Positions 1-6,065 of a stretch of DNA of 64,000 nucleotides are shown here, piece by piece. Under the pieces are notes generated by a model. It searched no databases. It had not been told where the DNA came from and saw only the letters and a list, made by a program, of their open reading frames with translations. A program made the position numbers and the translations under genes. Each line of letters begins with the position of its first letter. Position 1 is the first letter of the stretch. Source of the stretch: Comamonadaceae bacterium ALPHA2B (lineage in GTDB: Bacteria > Pseudomonadota > Gammaproteobacteria > Burkholderiales > Burkholderiaceae_C); assembly GCA_005503065.1 (NCBI GenBank), contig SCOE01000029.1, forward strand, positions 1-64,000, read 5' to 3'.

Positions 1-120
1 AAGTGGACCGGGGACCTGGACACCGGGCGGCTGCAGGCGGGCCTGAACGGCGAGACCTGGGTCGAGGCCAACGAGCCGGAGGAACTGGTCAACGCCCGCG
101 AGGGCAGGATGGCGGGCTGA
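1..120 (+). CDS. C-terminal end of an unrecognised protein (partial)
   Basis: The first frame of the window is open from base 1 and stops at 118-120, giving the last 39 residues of a protein whose start lies outside. The piece is acidic and has two tryptophans (KWTGDLD and ETWVEAN), so it reads as ordinary coding sequence. No family can be assigned from so little. It is followed by about 100 bases before the next small gene on the same strand. Confidence 0.45.
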   Translation, partial: KWTGDLDTGRLQAGLNGETWVEANEPEELVNAREGRMAG

Positions 121-225
121 CACTCGCTGGCGGCGGGCCGACGACGCGGTCGCCCGTCGGCCTACGCAGCCGGGGCCGCGCGCCGGCATGCTGAATGTTT
201 CGAACCCTCAAAAGGAAACAGCAGC

Positions 226-453
226 ATGTCCGTTCCCAGCATCAACACCAGCGGTGAAGGCACCCGGCCCGTGACCGACGGCGGCGTCGACAACATCGGG
301 GCCGCGAAGAAGTACCCCAAGGGCGAGACGGTCGGCCCGGCGACCAAGGAGAAGATGGAAGACCGGCGGGTCGACGCCGAGAACGCCCGCAAGGACGACG
401 CTGCCCCATGGGGCATGCGCGACGATCCCACATCAACGCCCAACACCGACTAG
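226..453 (+). CDS. Small hydrophilic, probably disordered protein
   Basis: This 75-residue protein is rich in Gly, Asp, Lys and Thr, with no membrane segment or recognisable motif, so it is probably unstructured. An AAAGGAAA Shine-Dalgarno sequence lies about 8 bases before the ATG, which makes translation credible. It sits alone between the end of an unknown gene and the antiporter gene, all on the same strand. I do not recognise a family and propose no function. Confidence 0.5.
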   Translation: MSVPSINTSGEGTRPVTDGGVDNIGAAKKYPKGETVGPATKEKMEDRRVDAENARKDDAAPWGMRDDPTSTPNTD

Positions 454-523
454 CGGCCGCAATCCTGGCGGTCGATGGTCGCCCGGGCTCCGGGTGAGGC
501 GCCCTTCTTGCACAATGGCCGCC

Positions 524-2224
524 ATGCACCAAGGCGCCTCCCTGATCAACACCATCGCCGCCGCCCTGGGGCTCGCGCTCATCCTGGGGTTCGCGGCCGC
601 GCGGCTGCGGCTTCCCGCCCTGGTCGGTTATCTGCTTGCCGGCGTGATCATTGGGCCCTTCACGCCCGGCTTCGTTGCCGATGCGGACATCGCCGCCCAG
701 TTGGCCGAGATCGGTGTCATGCTGCTGATGTTCGGGGTCGGCCTGCACTTCTCGCTCGACGACCTGCTGGCCGTGCGCAAGATCGCGCTGCCCGGCGCGC
801 TGGTGCAGATCGTGGCTGCAACCTTGATGGGCGCCGGCCTGGCCACCTGGTGGGGGTGGAACCTGGGGGCGGCCCTGGTGTTCGGCCTTGCGCTCTCGGT
901 GGCCAGCACCGTGGTGCTGTTGCGCGCACTGGAAAACCTGGGCCTGCTCGAATCGCATACCGGCCGCATCGCGGTCGGCTGGCTGGTCGTCGAGGACCTG
1001 GCGATGGTGCTCGTGCTGGTGTTGCTGCCTCCGCTGGCTGGCCTGCTGGGCGGCCGGGCCGACGGGGGTGATGCGGCAGGCGCCGCGTCGCTGTGGCGCA
1101 CGCTGGGCATCACGATGCTGCAGGTCGGTGGGTTCGTGACGCTCATGCTGGTGGTCGGGCGGCGCGTCTTTCCCTGGCTGCTGTGGCAGGTCACCCGCAC
1201 CGGTTCGCGCGAGCTCTTCACCTTGTGCGTGGTCGCGGCGGCGGTGAGCATCGCCTTCGCATCGGCGGCGCTGTTCGGCGTGTCCTTCGCGCTGGGGGCG
1301 TTCTTCGCGGGCATGGTGATGCGCGAGTCGGAGTTCAGCCACCGCGCCGCCGAGGAATCGCTGCCGCTGCGCGATGCCTTTGCCGTGCTCTTTTTCGTCT
1401 CGGTGGGCATGCTGTTCGACCCGGTGGTGCTGTGGCAGCGGCCGTTGCAGGTGCTCGCCGTGGTGCTGGTCATCGTGGTGGGCAAGTCCGTGGCGGCGTG
1501 CGGGCTGGTGCTGGCATTTCGGTACCCGCTGGCCACGGCGCTCACGGTGAGTGCCAGCCTGGCGCAGATCGGCGAGTTCTCGTTCATCCTCATTGCCCTG
1601 GGCCTCAAACACCAGATGCTGCCGCCCGAGGCCCAGAGCCTGGTGCTGGCCGGCGCACTGATTTCCATCGCTACCAATCCGCTGTGGTTCGGTGCCATCG
1701 GACCGATCCAGCGCTGGCTGCAGGCGCATTCCCCCCTGGCCCGGCGGCTCGAGGCGCGCGAAGACCCGCTGGCCGAGCTTCCCATGAGCACCGAGGCGCG
1801 CTACCTGTCACGACAGGTCGTGCTGGTCGGCTACGGCCGCGTGGGCCGCCGCATCGCGGCCGCACTGCGCGCACAGGACATTCCCTTCGTGGTGGCCGAC
1901 CAGAACCGCGAACTGGTGGAGCGATTGCGCGAGGAGGGCATGGCCGCCGTGTGGGGCGATGCCGCCGAGCCGGCCGTGCTCATCCAGGCACACATCGCAC
2001 GGGCGCGGGTGCTGGTGGTGGCGACGCCCGATGCGCTCAACGTGCGGCAGATGATCGAGACCGCGCGCACCCTCAATCCCGCCATCCAGACCGTGGTACG
2101 CAGCCACAACGAGGCCGAGGCGAAGCTTCTCGCCCAGGAAGCCGAGGCGACCGTGTTCCTCGGAGAACACGAACTGGCGCAGGCCATGGCGCGCGACGTG
2201 CTGCGCCGCGCCGCGGTGGCCTGA
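524..2224 (+). CDS. ybaL: YbaL/Kef-type monovalent cation:proton antiporter
   Basis: The 566-residue product has about 12 hydrophobic segments (residues 5-400, the Na+/H+ exchanger fold). A cytoplasmic nucleotide-binding RCK/TrkA-N domain follows from about residue 428, with a Rossmann GYGRVG glycine motif. This is the KefB/KefC/YbaL architecture for K+ efflux coupled to H+ uptake, and the length is close to the E. coli YbaL of about 558 residues. The internal ATG giving MHQGASLINT was chosen because YbaL proteins begin MHH-x-PLI-T. Upstream GTG and ATG codons at 494 and 515 are less likely. The gene converges with the next one. The family call is firm; K+ as substrate is inferred. Confidence 0.88.
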   Translation: MHQGASLINTIAAALGLALILGFAAARLRLPALVGYLLAGVIIGPFTPGFVADADIAAQLAEIGVMLLMFGVGLHFSLDDLLAVRKIALPGALVQIVAATLMGAGLATWWGWNLGAALVFGLALSVASTVVLLRALENLGLLESHTGRIAVGWLVVEDLAMVLVLVLLPPLAGLLGGRADGGDAAGAASLWRTLGITMLQVGGFVTLMLVVGRRVFPWLLWQVTRTGSRELFTLCVVAAAVSIAFASAALFGVSFALGAFFAGMVMRESEFSHRAAEESLPLRDAFAVLFFVSVGMLFDPVVLWQRPLQVLAVVLVIVVGKSVAACGLVLAFRYPLATALTVSASLAQIGEFSFILIALGLKHQMLPPEAQSLVLAGALISIATNPLWFGAIGPIQRWLQAHSPLARRLEAREDPLAELPMSTEARYLSRQVVLVGYGRVGRRIAAALRAQDIPFVVADQNRELVERLREEGMAAVWGDAAEPAVLIQAHIARARVLVVATPDALNVRQMIETARTLNPAIQTVVRSHNEAEAKLLAQEAEATVFLGEHELAQAMARDVLRRAAVA

Positions 2225-2228
2225 GTCC

Positions 2229-2633
2229 TCAGAGGTCTTCGATCACCAGGCGCCGGTAGCGCTGGGCGATGGAGTAGGGCGTCGAGCCCACCGCGGCCAT
2301 CAGGCGGTCCCGCGCCTCGTCCTCCTCGGTGCGCACCAGCAGGCCGGCGTGGCCCTCGCGTGCCAGCTTGGTGAAGGCACGCACCGTGGCCCCATCGGTG
2401 CCGGCGGACGGCAGCGGGTTGTCGGCATCCGCCACGGTGGGAGAAATCTGCGCCAGTACCACGCTGGCCGGTATGAAGTAGATCTCTTCGCGCGTAAAGC
2501 CATGGTCCAGCAGGCGCTGTCCGACCTCCTTGGCTTGGTCTTCGGTCTCGAACATCAGCATCGAGTGTCCGGTGGGATAGAAGGCCCCCCCGATGGGGGC
2601 GAGCATGCTGCTGTCGACGGCCAGGTTCCTCAT
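2229..2633 (-). CDS. Conserved-looking hypothetical protein, 134 aa
   Basis: The soluble acidic product alternates short beta- and alpha-like stretches. Its middle (HSMLMFETEDQAKEVGQRLL) resembles the compact 'difference in successive strands' fold of small stress-associated proteins, but no named family is recognised. A GAGGAGATC-type ribosome site lies just upstream of the ATG. It is convergent with the antiporter, with only four bases between the stop codons. A functional link with the antiporter is not supported by anything in the sequence. Confidence 0.6.
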   Translation of the reverse strand: MRNLAVDSSMLAPIGGAFYPTGHSMLMFETEDQAKEVGQRLLDHGFTREEIYFIPASVVLAQISPTVADADNPLPSAGTDGATVRAFTKLAREGHAGLLVRTEEDEARDRLMAAVGSTPYSIAQRYRRLVIEDL

Positions 2634-2785
2634 GGTGCGATCTCCTCTTATCGGCGCCCGGTTGGTGGGTACGCCAAGACCTTAGGCGTATGGCGATGTC
2701 GTCAGGTGTAGGAGGAGCCCTGTGCGGCACGCGCGCCGGGGGCGACTTCGGGCCAACGACTTGCTTTTTTCGCCCAAGGACCGCC

Positions 2786-2848
2786 ACAATTGAATAAATA
2801 TCGTCACATTTGTAGCAAAACGTGAATTTATCGCTTCAGCCGCTGAAG
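2786..2848 (+). promoter_or_regulatory. AT-rich promoter patch with a CTTCAGC-C-GCTGAAG palindrome
   Basis: About 45 bases here are strikingly AT-rich for this locus (TTGAATAAATATCG... GTGAATTTATC). They are followed by a 7-base inverted repeat with a one-base spacer at 2834-2848. The patch lies between two divergent genes (2633 minus and 2908 plus) and is the obvious place for their promoters and an operator. No exact -35/-10 pair is claimed. Confidence 0.35.
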
Positions 2849-2907
2849 TCCTTCGACCTACGATCCAGCGATACATCGGGCGCCTGTGCGTTCGTCATCG
2901 CCAAGGC

Positions 2908-3156
2908 ATGGTCACTCCACGTTTTCGAAACATCGCGCTCACCGTCCACGAACTCGAGGATGGCGAGTTCCACTGGGTCCTGATGGAAGCAGTGGATGGA
3001 GCCGTGGACGATGTCTTGCCTTACATGGTGCTCGAGACGGCCGTGCATCCGCAGCCGAATTACTCGAGCGCCCTGGTGGCCGGCGTGGCGGCGATGCGTA
3101 GGCTCTTCGGTGGCGAGGGGCCTCGCCGCGACGGCGGCGGTCCCACGCTTTTCTGA
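2908..3156 (+). CDS. Hypothetical protein, 82 aa
   Basis: The product begins MVTPRFRNIALTVHELEDGE and contains a mixed strand/helix region followed by a glycine- and arginine-rich tail. The codon pattern looks coding, but I recognise no family. It is followed 24 bases later by another same-strand gene, so the two may be co-transcribed from the AT-rich region at about 2790-2850. Confidence 0.5.
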   Translation: MVTPRFRNIALTVHELEDGEFHWVLMEAVDGAVDDVLPYMVLETAVHPQPNYSSALVAGVAAMRRLFGGEGPRRDGGGPTLF

Positions 3157-3180
3157 GGGCTTCCGTTGCCAGGCAGCGCC

Positions 3181-3753
3181 ATGAATCGCCTCGTGCCACT
3201 CGCCGCCGTGCTGGTGATTGGCTTCGGCCTGGTGCTGTGGTTCGCCCGTCCGCAGAGCTCTTTCGAGTGGGCGGCCTGGATCCAGGCCATCGGCGTTCTG
3301 ATGGCGCTGTTCTGGGGTGCCCAGCTCCAGCGCGAGGCGGCCAACCGCACCACCCGCCAGGCCCAGCATGTCGCGGCGTTGTTTGCGGCCAACATGCACT
3401 GGGTCTTCCGTGAACTGGCCGATGCCTGCGGCAAGGCGAACTGGGCCGACTTCGTCGTGCACCGGCGGATCCTCGAGGAAATCCTGGCCCAGGGTCGTGA
3501 GGCCAGCCTTCAGCAGCTCGATGGCCGGGGGCTGGCGATGGTCACCAGCCTCAGGACGATCGCCGTCGAGGCCCTGGAGATCATGGTGCCGCACACGGCG
3601 GACGGCGACTGGTTTGCGCTCCATGGCCATTTCGACCGGCGCTTGCCCAGCATCACCGCGTGGCTGTCCGCGGCTGGCCACCCACCTGCCGCCAGCGGCC
3701 CCACCGACTACCAGGGCCTGCGCACCTCCTTCGGGCAGCTCGGCAACCCCTGA
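3181..3753 (+). CDS. Membrane-anchored hypothetical protein, 190 aa
   Basis: Two hydrophobic segments lie at the N-terminus (about residues 3-20 and 30-48: LVPLAAVLVIGFGLVLWF, then AWIQAIGVLMALFW). They are followed by a soluble, mainly helical domain of about 140 residues. The topology is that of an anchored cytoplasmic or periplasmic helical protein. The ATG at 3181 (MNRLVPL) was preferred over a TTG at 3166. No family is recognised. It is the last intact chromosomal gene before the interrupted dusA. Confidence 0.55.
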   Translation: MNRLVPLAAVLVIGFGLVLWFARPQSSFEWAAWIQAIGVLMALFWGAQLQREAANRTTRQAQHVAALFAANMHWVFRELADACGKANWADFVVHRRILEEILAQGREASLQQLDGRGLAMVTSLRTIAVEALEIMVPHTADGDWFALHGHFDRRLPSITAWLSAAGHPPAASGPTDYQGLRTSFGQLGNP

Positions 3754-3790
3754 GGGACAATCCCGGGCCGGCGCACTTGCCGCTTTCCCG

Positions 3791-3853
3791 ATGTCCGACG
3801 CTCCCGCCTTTTCCGCAGACCGCCTGTCCGTCGCCCCGATGATGGATAGGTAA
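3791..3853 (+). pseudogene. dusA: 5' fragment of dusA (tRNA-dihydrouridine synthase A), cut by an insertion
   Basis: Twenty codons beginning MSDAPAFSADRLSVAPMMD are followed by Arg and a TAA stop. RLSVAPMMD-W-TDRHCR is the signature N-terminus of DusA, the flavoenzyme that reduces uridines to dihydrouridine in the tRNA D-loop. Here the match stops exactly after MMD, and the downstream bases (aggtaaaaatccct) do not continue the family sequence. The rest of dusA, about 310 codons, is absent from the window. This is the expected result of site-specific integration at the 5' end of dusA, where the element usually supplies a replacement 5' end at its far side. Confidence 0.82.
3833..3853 (+). other. 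dusA: Candidate left attachment junction (attL) of a dusA-integrated island
   Basis: The DNA encoding VAPMMD is the segment used as attB by dusA-specific integrases. Identity with a normal dusA ends at about 3850, so the crossover lies within or just before these bases. The partner attR, which should repeat this segment, is not in the window. It would lie beyond the ICE that interrupts the island. The exact core length cannot be fixed from one junction. Confidence 0.6.
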
Positions 3854-4024
3854 AAATCCCTAGACTCCATGCGGGTTGTGAGCGCGGTGTGTGCACAGGG
3901 TGTGCGCGGCGACTTCATGAGATATTGCGTTTGAGTTGGGACGGCGCAACGTTGCACGGTTCACAAGACCTCCTCTAAAACACTGTTGAAAACGGCGGTG
4001 GGGGAGGTGTTATGATCTCGTGCC

Positions 4025-4774
4025 ATGACGATCATCAGCACTCTTTCCGCCGAGTTCATCCTCGGCCTCATCGCCGAGCGCGACGAGAAGCGAGAGCTCG
4101 TCGATCGCCTTTCTGCTGAAATTGCCGCGCTGGAGAAGCGCATTGATGCGGCGATGCTATTCGCTCCTGCTGGATTCAACCCCGCAGCGCCGATGCCCGA
4201 TGTCGAGGGTCCTCCTCGGCCGCAGACGCGGAGTTCGCCGCTGTTCGTTCGCTGGAGCGGGGGCGACGACAAAACAACTTGGCGCGAAGCCATCCTTGGT
4301 GTCCTCGCAACCGCCGGCCGTGGGATGTCGCACAAGAACGTTGTCGCAATGGCGCGCGATCGCTATGTTCTGCCCCCGGTTCGAGATGGCGAGGAGAAAG
4401 CTTTCTACAACGCACTGTCCAAGCTGGTGCATTCGGGCCAAGTCGTCAAACACGGCAATCTGCTGTATTTGGCGTCCACCTATCGCGAGGCGGACAAAGC
4501 GGGCGCATTACCTGCCGTCGGTCCGACTGCACGACGCGTCGGTTCGTCAGCTGAGTTGGTTGCCGGATTACTCCGTGAGCACGCTGAAGGGCTCACTGGC
4601 CCACAGCTTCGAGATCACTTGCGCCGCGTTCCTGATGCTCCTAAGAGCCTTTGGGAGCATGCCCAATACGTCTACAACATCCTGGCACCGATGATCGGCT
4701 CGGGAGAGGTCGTGAAAAGCCAGGACGGCGTATACCGCCACAGTTCGCACCTCTCGGAGCAGGAGAAGACATGA
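4025..4774 (+). CDS. Coiled-coil protein with two winged-helix-like domains, 249 aa
   Basis: Residues about 1-45 form a charged coiled-coil-like helix (LIAERDEKRELVDRL), and residues 45-80 are a proline-rich linker. Two similar regions follow (about 85-155 and 175-245), each with the helix-turn-helix-wing pattern ending in a hairpin (SGQVVKHGNLLYL; SGEVVKSQDGVYR). This suggests DNA or RNA binding. The gene uses more A/T-rich codons than its neighbours and lies just inside the dusA junction, where islands often carry accessory genes. An AGGTGTTATG stretch precedes it. No named family is recognised. Confidence 0.65.
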   Translation: MTIISTLSAEFILGLIAERDEKRELVDRLSAEIAALEKRIDAAMLFAPAGFNPAAPMPDVEGPPRPQTRSSPLFVRWSGGDDKTTWREAILGVLATAGRGMSHKNVVAMARDRYVLPPVRDGEEKAFYNALSKLVHSGQVVKHGNLLYLASTYREADKAGALPAVGPTARRVGSSAELVAGLLREHAEGLTGPQLRDHLRRVPDAPKSLWEHAQYVYNILAPMIGSGEVVKSQDGVYRHSSHLSEQEKT

Positions 4775-4828
4775 GGAGATGATGCGCCTCCGGCAGACTG
4801 ACTGCCCTGCCGGAGAGAAAAGGAAGGA

Positions 4829-5090
4829 CCTCGATTCGCCCCGTCCCTTGCAAGACTTACGAATCGAGGCCCGTGGCAGACCCCTACCGGGGCCAGTCCC
4901 CGCTAACGACCCGGTCCAAGAGGCCCGGTGAAAGCGACCTCCGCCGTTGGCGCGGTGGAGGATCCGATGGTGACGTTCTTGCGGCCCTTGCGTGCCGTCC
5001 GAAGCGCTTCCACCACTCACGAAAGCGAGTGATGAGATTTTAGGTCTCAGGGGAATGCTTCGCAAGAAAGGGCCGCGCGTGATTCGGAGA
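4829..5090 (+). ncRNA. Candidate structured RNA or long structured leader
   Basis: Several helices can be drawn. There is a perfect 10-bp pair (4829-4838 with 4860-4869) and a 9-bp hairpin with one G-U pair (4938-4946 with 4953-4961). A 5-bp hairpin lies at 5014-5018/5027-5031, GAAGCGCTTC is a palindrome at about 5001-5010, and a longer-range pairing links GCGGCCCTT (4981-4989) with AAGGGCCGC near 5067-5076. No long reading frame explains the stretch. It precedes a small basic protein gene and a good terminator, so it may be a leader or a separate RNA. It matches no RNA family I can name. Confidence 0.35.
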
Positions 5091-5096
5091 TTCACC

Positions 5097-5219
5097 ATGG
5101 TGATCTGCTCCTACCCTCGCGCTGTGCACGTCGTCGCGTACCTCCGCCGCCGCTTCGGTCGGCTGGAGCGTGTTCGCGAACACTGCCGGAGCTACCCCCA
5201 TACCTTGCCGCTGTTCTGA
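5097..5219 (+). CDS. Small basic protein, 40 aa
   Basis: The frame from the ATG at 5097 encodes MVICSYPRAVHVVAYLRRRF and continues to HTLPLF, rich in arginine, histidine and aromatic residues. A GGAG sequence eight bases upstream favours this start over an in-frame ATG at 5055 and a GTG at 4992. A strong rho-independent terminator follows 45 bases after the stop, which supports a short transcription unit. Small Arg-rich proteins of this style occur on phages and plasmids; no function is proposed. Confidence 0.45.
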   Translation: MVICSYPRAVHVVAYLRRRFGRLERVREHCRSYPHTLPLF

Positions 5220-5263
5220 GCATCAGCGAGGTATCAAGTAGCACCAAATCTTCAACTGTTATG

Positions 5264-5303
5264 CGCCCCGGTCCCTGGAGGAGCCGGGGCGTTCGTCTTT
5301 TTG
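5264..5303 (+). terminator. Rho-independent terminator
   Basis: CGCCCCGG (5264-5271) pairs perfectly with CCGGGGCG (5284-5291) across a 12-base loop. The stem is followed at once by TTCGTCTTTTTG. The T-rich tail is on the plus strand, so it ends transcription coming from the 4829-5219 unit. Confidence 0.75.
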
Positions 5304-5442
5304 TGGATTGAAATGAGGCGGGTGGTGCCTTGCCATACCCAATGCATAGGAGGGCTGCGGGGAACCCCTGTGAGCCCAGCACCCGGCCCGTTCAGAACAT
5401 CGCGCTGCAGCCGTCTTGGCTGTTCACAATCGAGGAGAAGAC

Positions 5443-5607
5443 ATGGCAGGTGTTGGAACTACCGCAAAGACAGGGGAGAGGTGCCCGGAGAGCGGCATAT
5501 GGCAATCGATGGATGCACCATCGACCACTGCCCCGATTGCCAAAGGCAATGTGATGCCACCCCACAACGGCAAGGCAGTGACCTGGAAGCTCATCAAGCT
5601 AGCTTGA
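5443..5607 (+). CDS. YjzC-like small protein, 54 aa
   Basis: The protein begins MAGVGTTAKTGERCPESGIW and ends with KAVTWKLIKLA. The pattern TGE-(R/K)-CP-x-SG-xW near the start and IAKGNVMPP before a C-terminal TWxL is what I know from the YjzC-like family of tiny proteins, which have no assigned biochemical role. A GAGGAGAAG ribosome site precedes the ATG by four bases, so this start was preferred over the upstream ATG at 5416. It ends only 18 bases before the oppositely oriented phage operon, and it probably belongs to the island's accessory zone. Confidence 0.6.
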   Translation: MAGVGTTAKTGERCPESGIWQSMDAPSTTAPIAKGNVMPPHNGKAVTWKLIKLA

Positions 5608-5612
5608 GCGAA

Positions 5613-5642
5613 GGTTCGCGGTCGATCACTGCACCGCGAACC
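5613..5642 (-). terminator. Hairpin overlapping the end of the phage-like operon
   Basis: GGTTCGCGGT (5613-5622) and ACCGCGAACC (5633-5642) form a perfect 10-bp stem with a 10-base loop. The loop and one arm cover the stop codon of the cement-protein gene. No T-run follows on the minus strand, so it is either a weak terminator or an mRNA-end stabilising hairpin between two convergent genes. Confidence 0.45.
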
Positions 5643-6057
5643 CGCTCGCCCCGTACTGCTGGGCCTGCACGTCGCTGAGCATCAGCGCGGTGAAGGTGCC
5701 GGCGGTGAGCGTCGCAGTGGCCACCCGGTACACCACGCGCACGTAACGGCGCAGACCGGCGGGCAGGCGCGAGCGCACCAGGATCTTGGAAGCGGTCAGC
5801 GCGGCCGGCGCCAGGGCAGGCGTCAGCAGCTGCGCATCCGCCCAGCTCGAACCGTCCGCGGAGTCCTGCAGCACTACCTGCACGGTTGGCGAGCCGCCCG
5901 AGGTGACGCCTGCGCCGACGCGCACCATCACGTAGTGCCCGCCGCCCAGGTTGGCGTCGTAGGGCTGCCCGGTGTCGTAGGTGTTGGTCGACACGGTGTC
6001 GCCAATGGCCGTCACGGCCTGGGCCGCCGAAAGGGTCTGCTGCTGGTCGAGGATCAT
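5626..6057 (-). CDS. Bbp16-like phage capsid cement protein
   Basis: The 143-residue beta-rich protein begins MILDQQQTLSAAQAVTAIGD and contains GGHYVMVRVGAGVTSGGSPT and a C-terminal LRRYVRVVYRV strand. This is the pattern of the Bbp16 family, named from Bordetella phage BPP-1: proteins that sit on the capsid surface next to the major capsid gene. The ATG at 6057 was chosen from this conserved start; the frame is open much further upstream inside the neighbouring gene. It lies eight bases downstream of the large virion-type gene and is the last gene of the operon. The major capsid gene that should follow is missing. Confidence 0.75.
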   Translation of the reverse strand: MILDQQQTLSAAQAVTAIGDTVSTNTYDTGQPYDANLGGGHYVMVRVGAGVTSGGSPTVQVVLQDSADGSSWADAQLLTPALAPAALTASKILVRSRLPAGLRRYVRVVYRVATATLTAGTFTALMLSDVQAQQYGASGFAVQ

Positions 6058-6065
6058 GGTGGGTC

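Noticed and set aside
242-1791. Long minus-strand frames opposite the antiporter gene
   Set aside because: They are rich in Arg, His, Gln and Pro with no domain pattern, while the plus strand encodes a clear membrane antiporter; they are reverse-strand shadows.
5626-6057. Diversity-generating retroelement, suggested by the Bordetella BPP-1 resemblance of the cement protein
   Set aside because: No reverse transcriptase gene, no template/variable repeat pair and no variable receptor gene were found in the window.
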